Below are positions 1-11,073 of a stretch of DNA of 64,000 nt, piece after piece. Below the pieces are notes generated by a model. It was not told the DNA's origin. It did not search any database and was given only the letters and a program-made list of their open reading frames with translations. How positions within the stretch are numbered: position 1 is the stretch's first letter; the number at the start of each line of letters is the position of its first letter. Origin of the DNA: Pyrenophora tritici-repentis (lineage: Eukaryota; Ascomycota; Dothideomycetes; Pleosporales; Pleosporaceae); the NCBI RefSeq assembly GCF_003171515.1, contig NC_089392.1:2108001-2172000 (forward strand), read 5' to 3'. The position numbers and the translations under genes were made by a program.

Positions 1-369
1 CTAGACATGTTTGCGATCTCGCCTATGTCGGATGAATGCGAACGTCTTTTTAGTAGCGCGAAGCTTACTATCGTCGATCGCCGTGGTAGGCTGAAGGCAG
101 ATATTATAGAAGCGTGCGAGTGTCTCCGGGCCTGGTATGGAAAGCCCCAAGCTGAGGGGAACAGCGATATCGAGGATAGTGAGAACGAAGACTACTAGAT
201 TGACAGTCAGTAGTAAAACACATTTCCTCGGCTTCCTTCTTTGCTTCAGCCTCATTCTTGGCGGTCTTGTTGGTCGGACCGGTCTGGTCGGACCGGTCCT
301 TATGTAAGCACCTGGTCTGGTCTGGTCTGAGGGTACAGACCAGACCAGACCAGACCATTCCGATCACTG
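1..369 (+). mobile_element. hAT transposon, 3' end only (copy 3)
   Basis: This is the 3' end of the same hAT family that is complete at 52,125-54,855. It carries the last ~65 codons of the transposase, including the hAT C-terminal dimerisation motif (SPMSDECERLFSSAK), stop at 196-198, then GGTCTGG-rich subterminal repeats and the terminal inverted repeat ending ...CCGATCACTG at 369. The 5' part lies outside the window, so intactness is unknown. The 8 bases after the end (AGCAGACC, 370-377) are the expected target duplication but the left copy cannot be seen. The last transposase codons match copy 1 (GACTAC) rather than copy 2 (GACGAC). Confidence 0.92.
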
Positions 370-2383
370 AGCAGACCCCTCGTGCTAGGGTCTGCTCAAG
401 GGTTGTGAGGTGTGGATCTGAACACTTTTCGGCTTTATGAGTTTGGAGGGGGGTTGGGACATTACTGTGAGAGAGTGATGGAGTTTGGGGTAGGGAGGGG
501 AGTTTGAAGGTGGGCTGGAAGGTTGGAAAGATGGGGTTTGGATGGATAGAGGTTTGGGATTGGGATAGTATGTGGTTTTTGGATGTGATGATGAGAATAA
601 AGATAAGAAGGAGTACTAGGGATGGGGCAGGATAGGAGGTGTAGAGGAGGGATAGGAGGATACCGGTGCTGGGTTGGAGAGAGGGTTGGGAACGACTGAA
701 TACACGGCGCCATAGACGACCGGCCTCGCAGGGGATATAAAAAGAAATTTGTAGAAAAGGAGGAAGACGGTGCTGTGAGAAAGATAGAATACACAGCGCC
801 ATAGGCGACCGGCCTCACGAAGGATACAAGAAGAGAGCGGATGATGCCGTGAGAAAGGCAGGAAGCACAGGGCCATAGACGGCTGGCCTGTTACAAAGGA
901 TGATGCTGGAGGAATTCCGGGGGCAAGGGGACGTGCGGCATGGCCAAGAGTAAAGTCGTTGAAGGATAATGAATACGGACCGCGGGCAGAGATATTGGAT
1001 AGGAGGAAAGCGCACATGGTAGCAATAGGCATCGCAGAACCTACCTGTTCTTCTACGAAATAGCATGAATCAGACCCTGCCCTTTCAAGTTTATACGCCT
1101 TCTTTCAGCCATGCTGGAGGTCAGTGGAGATTAAGAACGATATGACTGTCTGATCGACAGCCTCGGAGACAGTACTCTTGGACATATAGATATGGTCTTC
1201 GAAATCTCAGGGATAATTTTGGAAGGTGTTGCCGGCGTAGGAGGTATAATGTAATGTCCAGTTTATGCCGGAAGTTTAACACTAATAATTTCTGAAATTA
1301 CCGTAAAGTATAGCTGTTTATTAGTTGCCTACCTTCTCAGCACCAAGGTTCTTACATTGTTCTAAGAAGATTTCTGGCTGTGTTATAATGTTTCTTAGCA
1401 TATTACTTTGTCGTTAAGATGTCAGTGGTGTCATAGATGTCAACTAGTTAATACCCGTGTCACTGACAACATGCCACAACATGCCAGATATGTCAAAAAT
1501 GCTACAGATCGACGTCTAGCCATCTCCTCGCTACCGCCATCTTGTCGTCGTTCTCCGCCATATTTCCCAAATGACAAAGCCTGCGGACAAAGGGGGCATC
1601 TTTGACAGTGACAAACTTGGTCTCAGGGAAGTTTGCTCTATACAGATAGGAGTGTATCGTCTCAGGAGTCGTTCATGTGTTATGTTGTAATTCGGATTTC
1701 ATTCCGTTTCCACAGAAGCGGTTAGAAATATTACAGACGAAATTGTAGTCGTTGTCGTAGATAGTTTCGTCTCACAGCATGCTCACCATGCTTTCAAAGC
1801 AGAAGTCATGTCAGACGAATCGTGCTGTTGTGCTATCTCTTCGAGGATATCTGCGAGTATCACATTCCAATCTTGATCCGGCTCTCTATGCTTTCCATGG
1901 TCTTTCATGTGCATGCTGACGCGCCTCAAGACACCTGAGCATGCTTAAGGGGCTGAAAAGGGTCAAGCAGACGTCTGGGCTCTCGGGGAGTGCAATATTC
2001 AGCGTGATGTACTGGTATTCTCATATCTCGTGGTGTATCATCTATTGCAAGACGTGGCGAGCTCACTGGCACTTTCCACACGGCTTGTGTGCTGTTGTTC
2101 TGCCAGAGCGAGGAACTGAAAGCAGGCACCTGAGCAAACACAGCAAGTCTGATTTTGAAACTTTGGCATGCTTCCAGAGCCGTATGTTCAAGTACAATGC
2201 TGTGAGCTCATTGGCGCTGCTCTCTATGCAGTTATTTGTTGCACGTCTACTGCCGCAAGGAGGACATGGCTTGAGATGGCTGCTTCTGCATTCCCTAGCC
2301 TACAAAGCCTGCAGACCAGAAAGTCTATGGCTACCAGCTGCCATATAGGTTCACTGAGGCACTCGCATTACTGCAAACAGCCC
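370..2383. other. gene-poor flank, no supported gene
   Basis: G-rich sequence follows the hAT end, then the short tandem repeat described separately, then about 1.3 kb in which I recognise nothing. Open frames of up to 232 codons occur (for example on the minus strand at 104-802), but they are low-complexity Ser/Pro/Leu translations and show no family motif. Confidence 0.5.
698..900. repeat. degenerate ~75-89 bp tandem repeat, three units
   Basis: Three related blocks start near 698, 787 and 862. Each contains a variant of GCGCCATAGRCGACCGGCCT and is followed by a purine-rich stretch. Units are 89 and 75 bp apart and clearly diverged. Confidence 0.7.
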
Positions 2384-3910
2384 CCTGAGAGGAGCTTACT
2401 AGCACTCTAAACACAGGTCTTTGCGTGTGTGCCTGCTGAGATGAGGAGTAGCTAGCATGCAGACGCCCAAGCCAGCCCTGGAGAGTTGCGGACCATAGAG
2501 GCTGTGGCCACAGGCTAATAGCGTCTAGAGAAATACACTTCTACTGGGACTTCTGCTGTACTTGGACTGCCCCTGAGAAGAGCCTAATACTGTTCTCTAC
2601 CTCGCAGGTTTGCCGTTTTGGACATCTGCCGAGGCGCGGAAGTAGCTGGCTTAGCTTGACCATTTTTGCGCCCAGCATGCAGCCACCTAGGCCAAACTTG
2701 CAGAACATAAAGGCTATGGTCACAAGCTCTCGACCTCTGCTGCAATTTACTTTTACTGAGAAGTCCACCTCATAGTTCGCATGCACCTGAGGCCAGCTTG
2801 CCGGCGCTTTCTACACGGATCTTTCGTGTTGCAGATCTGCCGAGGCACGAGTAGTTGGCTTGGATGGCCGTCCCTCTGCCTTAAGCATGCGGCCACCCAA
2901 ATCAATGCTGCAGATCTGCATACTGTGAAGGTTGTAGCCATAAGATGCTGTTACATAACGCTTTTCGTCTTTGTAAGGCCCTGCATCACTTGAATTGCCC
3001 CTGAGACGTCACCGCCACCGTCTCTGCAGTAGCGGGTAGATCGTGGGGTGCATATCTGCTGGCGCAGAAGCAAGCAACTTGGGATAGGCACTCCCGCGCA
3101 GTCAGCATCTGCAGTGGTCTGCCTTTACTTAGATGGCTTTTGCATGCAAGGCCCCTGAGGTCTCAACTCTGCCGTTTGTGCAGTTGCAGTGGAATTTCGC
3201 GGACATGTCTGCCAGATCTCGCTGTGTAAGCTTGCTGGCGAGAGAATGGGGCAAGTCGGGATGGCCAGTTCTTCTTTCTCGACCTGCAGACGTAGCCAGA
3301 CTTGTGAGCTATGAATCTTGTGCCTACAAGCTGCCGGCACTTGGGATTGTACACCTTTACTCAAGCTCCCGCCTGACTTGACCATGTTCTGAGACCTCAG
3401 TGCCGCCGCTTGTGTAGATGCAGCAGTTTGTGCGCATATCAACCAGATCATGTTGTGCAAATTGCCGGCACAAGGAGATAGCTTGGGATGGTCACATCTC
3501 GTCCCTTGCCAGCATGCAGATGCAGCCATGGATTTTGTGCCTGCAAACCACCGATACTTGGGACTACCTCCTTTACTGAGCCTTTCGTCTCACTTAAGGA
3601 TGTCCTGAGACTCTACTGCAGCCGCCTGTGGAGCCACAGTAGTTTCGACAAGGGGATGGCCAAGAGCAAACATGCGGCAAACATCTCAGAGCCCTCCTGA
3701 TGAGCCTGAGCGACTTGCTGCACCCTTTCCAGAGAAACCCATCATAGCGGCAGTGATCCTTGACAGCCCCCCATAGCCGGCTAGGCGAGATTTTGAGCCA
3801 ATGGCAATTTTGCAGCTGTGGTGGCCTCCTTACTTCCGTGGCCTCTGCTGCAGCAGCTTGGTCAAGGAGACTGCCAAAGACCAATATGCAACAAACACTG
3901 CACATTTCGC
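2384..3910. repeat. decayed tandem array, ~155-235 bp period
   Basis: A CCTGAG-type anchor followed by a similar context recurs near 2384, 2572, 2786, 2999, 3154, 3388 and 3604, with later weak copies near 3705 and 3908. Between anchors, blocks such as GCCGAGGC..AGTAGYTGGCTTRG (2629 and 2838) and AGCATGCRGCCACC (2670s and 2880s) recur in the same order. The units are too diverged to be a fresh satellite. No convincing protein is encoded, since frames are short and change from unit to unit. Confidence 0.6.
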
Positions 3911-5165
3911 CTGAGCGCCATCCTCACTTCTTGCCACAGACACCAATTCCACAAGCAGCCACGCTCAAGAATTCCTTCTCACATTCACCGCGGGGGTTCC
4001 AGGCCCAAGACGCTCTCTCAGTTGGTGTGGGCCTGTGCGCAGACGAGGTTGGTGAGTTAGCTTTGAAAGTAATTCTTCTTCGCCATCCTCATCCCACCCA
4101 ACAACCCACGACACCACAATCTTCTCCCACCACCATAGCCAACATGAGCTTCTTGCTTCTCTCTTTCTCATGGGCGATAGCTTGTTGCTACTCCTTACTG
4201 CTTCTTGCAATGCTATGTACCTAGCTTTCGCCGCACACGAGGCAGCAAGTCTGAGACGACACCCCCGCTTCTCCAGAGCTTCAAGGTAAGAAGCGTACCG
4301 TCGAGGAGCTTGAGGATCTTTTGCGGTGGTCGACACACTCAAGGTATGTACTGAAACTCCTTCCCGTTGCTGGCAGTTGCCTTCGGTGGCGTAAGAGCTT
4401 GCAGACCGTCTGGAGTTACACCTGAGCTTCTCGCATCCCCACACTCGTGTCGGCAGCGAGATACCTGAAGGGGGCCTTCAAATGTTGGCACCTTGCTATC
4501 CTCAGCTACTTGCAGCTGCGTCGTCGCAGAGTCCACCTCCACTGAAGACAAGTAAATTGTGCTAACACCTTCACCTTCACAGATGATCATGACCCCGCAC
4601 ACCACTTGACTTCAAGAAGACCTTCGCACTAAGACCTTCGATACCCCGGTGGCTCCTGGGGTCGCGGTGTCAACATCCTCCGTCGATCGCGGCCGGTTTG
4701 CAGATTTTTTTTCGTCGACTTCCCGGGCAACACAGTGAATACTACCCCGCCTGCCTGACAAAGACCCAATGGAATGACCTTGGAAACCAGAAACCGACGC
4801 AGGGAAATATTCGCCATGGTCACTGATCAACTCCGTCGCAGTCTTTTCAACCTAGTCGACAAAGTAATCATGCCGAAGGCTACCCCGCCTTCAGTGCCCT
4901 TCGTTGTCGACCAAAACTTGATCATATCAAGTTCATCATACAATGTTCGTAAGTCTTCCTCATGTTCCATGAAGATGACTAGACTGACATATCCACAAAG
5001 CAGACATCCAGGTTGCCCAGTCTTCTGAGCCATGGCTGGCAGGACTACCCCACCTTCGGAGAACTTCGCTCGTCATCAACTCCCCTCCCATCATGAACTT
5101 CTGGCGGATATATACTGCCAGTTTGCCATAGTAGCCACCTTTTCGTCTGTACAGCATGGATCTCT
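3911..5165. other. non-coding or unrecognised accessory sequence
   Basis: I see no gene. Short open frames occur on both strands but none exceeds 160 codons or resembles a known family. Since recognisable gene pieces begin just downstream, undetected, more degraded pieces may also lie here. Confidence 0.4.
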
Positions 5166-5400
5166 GAGGATGAGCCGTTCCGAAAGAACTTTTACACTGA
5201 GCCAGCGGAAATCTCTCAGATGGAACCCAAGATTTCCGCTGGCTCCGTTTCGAATTGGACGGCATCAAGGTAAATCCTGATAACGTTCCCCGGCCTGTAA
5301 CAAAGTGGGCCCAGATGGGCCTGCTTCAAGCGACTGTGGATGTCTTTACGCAAGTACTGTATGAAAAGCCTACTGCGATTCAGTCACAGGCCATATGGGT
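5166..5400 (+). pseudogene. fragment of PRP5/DDX46 DEAD-box RNA helicase
   Basis: Two frames together resemble the region just before the helicase core of the spliceosomal ATPase PRP5. Frame one (from 5166) reads [19 protein letters not shown]. After a garbled ~30 bp, frame two (from 5249) reads [20 protein letters not shown] followed by the Q-motif segment [11 protein letters not shown]. Similarity stops at the point where the Walker A region should follow. PRP5 remodels the U2 snRNP at branch-point recognition; this piece cannot make a functional protein because it is frameshifted and lacks every catalytic motif. The identification rests on my recognition of the family's Q-motif region. Confidence 0.75.
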
Positions 5401-5759
5401 TAGGACAAAGCCAGAAAAACTGTACGTTTACAGTCTCCGCTTCGGCGGGTGAGATGCTGCATCCCCGGCCAAGGCAAACGCCGCCAACTCGCGGTACGAA
5501 ACTGCCGTTAACGGCGCAAACAGGTCCTTGGGACTGGATGGTGCCACACCGAGAGCTACGCCAGCAAGGAAAGAGATTGCAGCACCTTAGAGTAGCATAC
5601 CTGCTCGTCGATTGTTTATCCGGAACGATCAAAACGCCTTATTCCGCCTAGGCGGATCCGCTTCGTCACGAACGTCCAAGCTCACAAGATCATGGAAGGA
5701 TCTCTTCGTCCAGCCCATCAAAGGCGCACCCGGTATCCACGAAAACCGTCCCATCGTTT

Positions 5760-6085
5760 GCTTCGGCCAAAGACATGGGCTTCGGCCAAAGAAGTGGCTT
5801 CGGCCAAGCGTCGGCTTCGGCTGACCTAAGTATGGACGTGGGCTTCGGCCCAGTGTCAGCTCCGGCTGACCAGAGTACGGATGTGGGCTTCGGCCCAGTG
5901 TCGAACATCGACATTCTACGGGACAAGCGCCGCCTCAGCTACCTCCAATTCCTCGATCATTTCGACATCTTTACCCCTCCAGAGCGTCAGAAGAAGCTCA
6001 AGTCAGAAGATTAGGCTCCGGCCAAAGACGTGGGCGTCGGCTTCGGCCAAAAAAACTGGGCATTGGCTTCGGCCAAAGACGTTTT
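5760..6085. repeat. interspersed CTTCGGCCAAAG-type short repeats
   Basis: CTTCGGCC recurs many times between 5760 and 5900 and again between 6015 and 6085, usually followed by AAAGA or CAGTG and preceded by GTGG. Two ~57-bp units containing GGGCTTCGGCCCAGTGTC are almost identical (near 5840 and 5885). Confidence 0.65.
5913..6014 (+). pseudogene. possible SF3A3/Prp9-like fragment
   Basis: An open stretch ending in TAG at 6012-6014 reads RRLSYLQFLDHFDIFTPPER near its start. This resembles the SYLxxLDxFDxFxPP segment of the splicing factor SF3A3 (yeast Prp9). The match is short and I am unsure of it. It lies between GC-rich repeats and close to the PRP5 piece. Confidence 0.3.
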
Positions 6086-6120
6086 GATGGACGTGGCGGT
6101 TGTTGATCGCCTTGTTCCGC

Positions 6121-6226
6121 CTAGGCGGATGTGCTTCGGCACAACGCTTCGTCTAGGTGGATGTGCTTTGGCACAATGCTTCTACCTAGCTAGATGTGCT
6201 TCGGCACAACAATTCGCCTAGGCGAA
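6121..6226. repeat. 32-bp tandem repeat, three units plus part
   Basis: Units begin CTAGGCGGATGTGCTTCGGC, with diverged successors about 32 bp apart. The palindrome CCGCCTAGGCGG at the array edge also occurs once near 5645. The repeat is GC-rich and not protein-coding. Confidence 0.7.
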
Positions 6227-8439
6227 GGGAGGGGGTGGGGGCAAGACAGTGACTAGTGTTGCTAATAGTATGCACCCCCACCACTCCCAACCATGAAACA
6301 GATTCCGGTGCCTCAAAGGCCAACGGTAGCATCGAGCGCCGAGCAAAGGTGCTGACACAGACGAAGACCGTGATAGGCACCAGCGTAGCAAGTCCCGCGA
6401 CCGCGATGACTTTTACAGTGGTGGTGGGCGCCCGCGTTCCAGGTCGCCTCATGAAGACGGAATTTGCAATCGGTAAGAAGTTATCCAGACAGACTCCGGC
6501 ATTTACTGGATGTTGCGCCAAAAGGCCTTTCCGGACTTCCACAAGAAGCTCGCTCTTCAAGGTCATGGGTCGGCCGTGCCGATCCGCAACCTCAGGATAT
6601 CTCCTCAGCGAGGTACCTGCCTCGACGAAAAGATTTACGACAGAATTGTACGAGGCCGGTCATCCCAGCACGAACAACCATTGCTTCACTACCACGAGAG
6701 GACATAGGCAGAGCTCATCGCTTCTTTCACCGCCGCGCAGCACACGGAAACACGCACGTAGTCACGGTTGCCGTCGAGGTTCTTGCCACTGTCGACACAA
6801 ACGGTAAGTTTGACCTGACTCGTCAAGAAGGCGCGGCCGTGGTGGGGCGTCCTATTGACCAGACTATACCAACGGCCCTCGTTGAGGTAGGGGTGGTTTC
6901 ATGAAGACTGCTCCTCATGAGCGCGCTTTGCTTACCCATCGCGACGCTGGTACCCCTGAGCGCACCTTTGGTGTTGCTGACGGCTCCCACCGTTTCAACG
7001 ATCCAGCAGATTCAGGTTCTGTCTACCAGGGGCCTCGGCTCACCCACAAGCCACCTCAGTGATGAATTTGAGGATACGTACAGCCCGGGTCGCTACTAGA
7101 ACAGACTTCTCCTGATACCTACTAGTAAAACTAGTCTCAGCCGGTTCAGACCGGGTCGTATTATGCATTGAAGACAGAGAGTCCTACCAATGAGGGGTTC
7201 AATGGACATGCGATGGTGGCCAACGAAACTTCCAACAGCTCCGAAGCTGTATGTTGTCAAGTCTTTGTAGGCACCCTGCGAGAACTAGTCCTGGTTCCCC
7301 AAGAGCAGCACCTAGCAGCAAGTCTGTCTTCGGAAACACCAACGGAACGATCATGCATTACATCGCAGCTATCGGTATTGCACTTCCGTTGCTCACCATC
7401 GGCGTACGCGTCAGCCACCACAAGAATTAAGAACGAACCTCCGTTCGCGTTTTTCGACTTCGACGCTGCGTCCAAGACGGCCCCTACGGGGGCTGGCCAT
7501 AGGGAACATGGGACGTGGTTGATTCCAAGGTTTTTGGTAGTTCGTCTCGGCTCCAAAGCCATGGGGCGTGGGGGGTGGTGGGCGCCCCTGTGCAAAGACA
7601 AAATTTACAACCGCTACCGCTACCGTGAGAAGTCGGGCGACCGTCGCCACAACAGAGTTCGCGCGACCTTCAACTACAGTGGATTATGAAGGAACGGAAG
7701 AGGCGAGTGGGTCGACCGTTGCCGCAACAGCAGCGATGAACGTCGCATATCTCGCCTCCCAACTCACCGCCTTCAGATACTGGCGGAGTCTGGCCGGACC
7801 AAGACGGGCTGTGAGCTCATCGAGTGCATTGGAAGTACGGAAATCCACCAGGTGTAGTTGGAAGTACGAAAATCCCCCAGCTACACCTGGAACAACTCCA
7901 AGAATTTTCCCTTCGCATCCGGGTCACGAAGGCGAAAATCAAGAGCGTTAAATTGGACTCCGTCCTCCAGCACATCGAAGAGATCAAGGACAAGAAGGCC
8001 ATTGTGTGGGCCCTCCATCATAAAGCTTTCCCAGACTTCCACAAGAAGCTAGCCCTGCAGACGGCGGCTTTTCTTTGGATATAATAGCAGAGTACGAGCC
8101 TGGATCTGCGTAGGACTTGGCAACGACAAGTTTACACCAGAATCGACGGCTAATCTTTTACGCACCTTCTCACAGCAGGCCTATTCCTACCTAGGCTCTG
8201 CTTTTAGCGGTGCACGAGGTTCACAGCCGAGTCAATAGCGGACCTTCTCCGCAACTTCTCACAGGAGTCCTGGTCACAGACCCAGTCGTACCAGGGCTCT
8301 GTCTTCAGTGGAGTTGGTGGACGCGGCAATTATGCCGGTGAAAGCGGACGAACTTTTGATCGCATACATGCAAAGAATGACCGATTTGCATTCTGGCGCC
8401 ACGGCATCAACGAAGTACAAAGTTACGGAGATCAAAGAT
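6227..8439. other. mosaic of short broken coding pieces
   Basis: No intact gene is present. Pieces with protein-like composition appear in changing frames: an RS-rich stretch at 6345-6475 containing RSKSRDRDD and PRSRSPHEDG, typical of SR-type splicing proteins; a duplicated motif KAFPDFHKKLALQ near 6525 and 8025; and a stretch around 7430 reading KNEPPFAFFDFD, loosely like an RRM RNP1 segment. I could not assign the other pieces. Near 7829 and 7858 a ~29-bp block (GGAAGTACG..ATCC) is directly repeated. Confidence 0.45.
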
Positions 8440-8650
8440 CTCGCAAAGGCCGCTGGCCTTGCACATATGATCAGCACGATGCGCCCAGATTTGGGCCACC
8501 AAGATGAGTATGTGCGAAATACTACTGCTCGAGCGTTGGCAGTTGCCGCATCCAGTTGTCGCAGCCGCCCTCGGGCATCCCTGCGCTGCTACCCTTCCTC
8601 CGTGCCGTTTGCAGGTCGAGGAAGTCGCAGCACGCACGTCATACTGGTGT
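8440..8650 (+). pseudogene. fragment of SF3B1/Hsh155 HEAT-repeat splicing factor
   Basis: The frame starting at 8440 reads [18 protein letters not shown] and then [17 protein letters not shown], the signature of an early HEAT repeat in SF3B1. After a frameshift near 8550 the next frame continues with [18 protein letters not shown] and ARHTGVNIV, the next segment of the same protein. SF3B1 sits on the branch-point adenosine in the U2 snRNP. The piece is about 70 residues of a ~1,200-residue protein and is frameshifted, so it is dead. Confidence 0.85.
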
Positions 8651-8700
8651 CAATATTGTACATCAAGACCACCGCAAGTATTGCTGCGACGGTGTCGCCG

Positions 8701-8860
8701 AATGAACATGGCATGGAGCTCAAGGAACTCAAGGTTGAAGTCAGGGCTGAATGCGATAAGGAAATATGGCAAGGTCGTACAATTCTGATGTTGATACCAT
8801 CAGCGATGGCGAGGTCTTCGTCAAATTCGATTCAGTCACCGGGGGCTCTAGGCTCAAGGC
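8701..8860 (+). pseudogene. fragment of U2AF65 C-terminal UHM/RRM3
   Basis: One frame gives [11 protein letters not shown], a second gives KYGKVVQF, and a third gives [10 protein letters not shown]. These are in the order and spacing expected of helix 1, strand 2 and the RNP1-like strand of the U2AF homology motif. Two frameshifts separate them. U2AF65 binds the polypyrimidine tract and recruits U2 snRNP. The call is by eye and moderately sure. Confidence 0.55.
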
Positions 8861-8960
8861 ACTGCTCGACGTCGGTTGCAAGACAGCTGCAAGCAAGAGC
8901 AAGTCCCCAGATGAAATCCGAAAGATGTTCAACATCCAGAACATCCAAGGCGACTTCGCC
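8840..8960 (+). pseudogene. fragment of SKP1 C-terminal domain
   Basis: The frame reads [11 protein letters not shown] and then [14 protein letters not shown], matching the F-box-binding C-terminal helices of the SCF ubiquitin-ligase adaptor SKP1. The family's VANMI segment is corrupted and the reading ends soon after. It is fused directly to the U2AF65-like piece, making a chimera of unrelated genes. Confidence 0.75.
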
Positions 8961-8984
8961 CGCAGTACGGTACATTGCCGGTGA

Positions 8985-11073
8985 GAGGATTGAGATAGAA
9001 TGAGGAAAGCCATACTGCGCCGTGGAGGATGCTTGGCATTGGGAGAAGTGGAGGAGTTATATGCTTTGCTTTGCGATGAAGAATAATCAAAGACAGTGAT
9101 TTAATGTCCTTGGATGTATGCTTGAGGCATGCCGCTGACTTTGGTCCAGATAAATGAAAGTTTCAATAACCTTGCTGTGTTCTCTTGTTCGTGATGTCGA
9201 AGATGGATAGATCTGATGAGAGCAGAGAAAGGTGACTGCCGATACCAATGCTTCAGCAAGCTGCGACCGGGCTCGATGTTTGGTGCAAGATGTATGTCCA
9301 CTATGGTCCGCTACACAGCCGGCTCTGATGTGCCAAGTACAAATTCCCTTCTCTTATATTGCCAGAGCTAACTTTGCGACAGTCGAACTTGCATGATGTT
9401 GTGGATGAAGCGTTCCAGTATGTTGAAGCGCTTCAGTCTCTCATTACTGAGTCCATATACGACTGAAGCCTATTGAGCATTGCTCGGCATCGGTATGCGC
9501 ATGTCGCATTGTGCATCGATTGCCCTGTGCGGGTGGGTTGATGGATGCAGCAACCTTCCAGTAGGCCGACGAAGACGAATATTCTGGCATCTCTACCAGA
9601 CCGGTATTCGACCAAGGTACTCATGAGCCTTCACACTGCGATCCTTCGTACGAGTAGCATCTTCTACAAGTACCGTGGATCCTTGCATATCACATGAGGC
9701 CGCCCAGGCGCTCGATGCGGCATGCAAGGTATACAACGGCGACATGTATAGAGGCGACCCAATGTGCGCGATCTCCCAACTGTATGGGTACGGTATTGGT
9801 GTCCTGGTCTGTTCGAGTCATCCGAATGTGAACGATCAAGATTGTCGGCAGTCCGGGTCTTTATTGATGGGCTCCTGTATGCAGCGTCCGATGCCAGTGG
9901 CCCGCAAGGGTGTCTTCGCCTTGCCGGTAACAAGGGAGCTGTGTGCGCGGTATCGACCTGCTGATGTGCCATTGTCTACTGCTGCAGGTGGTACTTCACC
10001 AGAGGGAATGAGACACATTTCTTCCGTTGCCCATACATCGGCGATGAGTATCGTCTGCTTGAGCATCCCGGTTGGAGTTACCAGTCCAGGTAAAGGCCTC
10101 TTGTCCGTCGCATGCTTCAGTGGACGTGAGGATAAAGGCATCGGTTGCAGCCCCAAAACGCCGACAGGAGAGCACGAAGGCAGTAGGGTGTACGTGTGAG
10201 AAGAGCCCGAAGTAACAGGATGCATATTGCCACTTGGTATCAGTGTTCCAGCCTTGTCATATGAGGTGGTCGTAGGGTACCACCGGAGAAGAGCAAGTCT
10301 GAAGGCGTAGCAGGGGGAGTCGACGCTCCCGAAGACACTGAGGAAGACTTACTAAAAGTATGAAGAGTGTCCGTGCATCTCTCTTAACGCGATAAACGCA
10401 CGTAGAAGGCGGGACGAAAAAGATCAGTGTGGGGCGGTAGAAGGGGGTGCTGCGATGGCTCTGCAACACAAGACTTCGAGGACTCGCGCTAACGCAACAT
10501 GATGTCCCACATGGTGTCGCTCATGGTGTTCGGCATCCTGCTGGTGAGGCTAGACAGGCCATTCTCAAACTCTGCATTTGGTATCTACTCCATGCTGGGG
10601 TGAGGCATCGAGTAGAGGCGGACACTGCAGCTTGAGGACCTTGGAAGACTTCTGCGGTGCCATGCTGGCGTCGAAGGCGATAAAGGTGTGAAAAATAAGA
10701 AGCTATGAGAGACATGACATTAATCTTAATGCTCTAAACAGAAGTGCAAGACAATCGCAGGGGTTCGAGGTTGATGTTGTGTTGGTGCGGGGCAAGGGAA
10801 TGTGGTGATAGACCCTTTGGTGTTGCGCCGAACTTCAATGAACAGTGTAGACCGTGCATTGTTCAGAATCACCAAAGCTACTTATACGCTACTGCACCTA
10901 CGCCACCTCTACCTCTGCGCTTATGGCTTGTACTCTCACTCAACTTCGAAGTGGCTACGCAAAGGCTCCTTCCACGCCTTGGAATGGTAGGCCATTCCTA
11001 CAATATCGTCGTGCTCAGCTCGAGTCCACCAGCCCCTTCCCCGCAGTATAAAGCCGCCCCCCGTCGCGTCGCA
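8985..11073. other. unrecognised region upstream of SLX4
   Basis: Open frames of up to 174 codons occur (for example + strand 9,675-10,199) but none resembles a known family, and codon patterns are irregular. Parts may be further decayed coding pieces like those at 8.4-9.0 kb. The 3' end contains the SLX4 promoter; a TATAAA at 11,047-11,052 lies only ~25 bp before the chosen SLX4 start. Confidence 0.4.

Noticed and set aside
104..802. 232-codon minus-strand ORF
   Set aside because: It overlaps the hAT 3' end and low-complexity sequence; the translation is Ser/Pro/Leu-rich with no family features.
9675..10199. 174-codon + strand ORF as a gene
   Set aside because: No recognisable motif, better protein-like stretches switch frame inside it, and it lies in the decayed accessory region.
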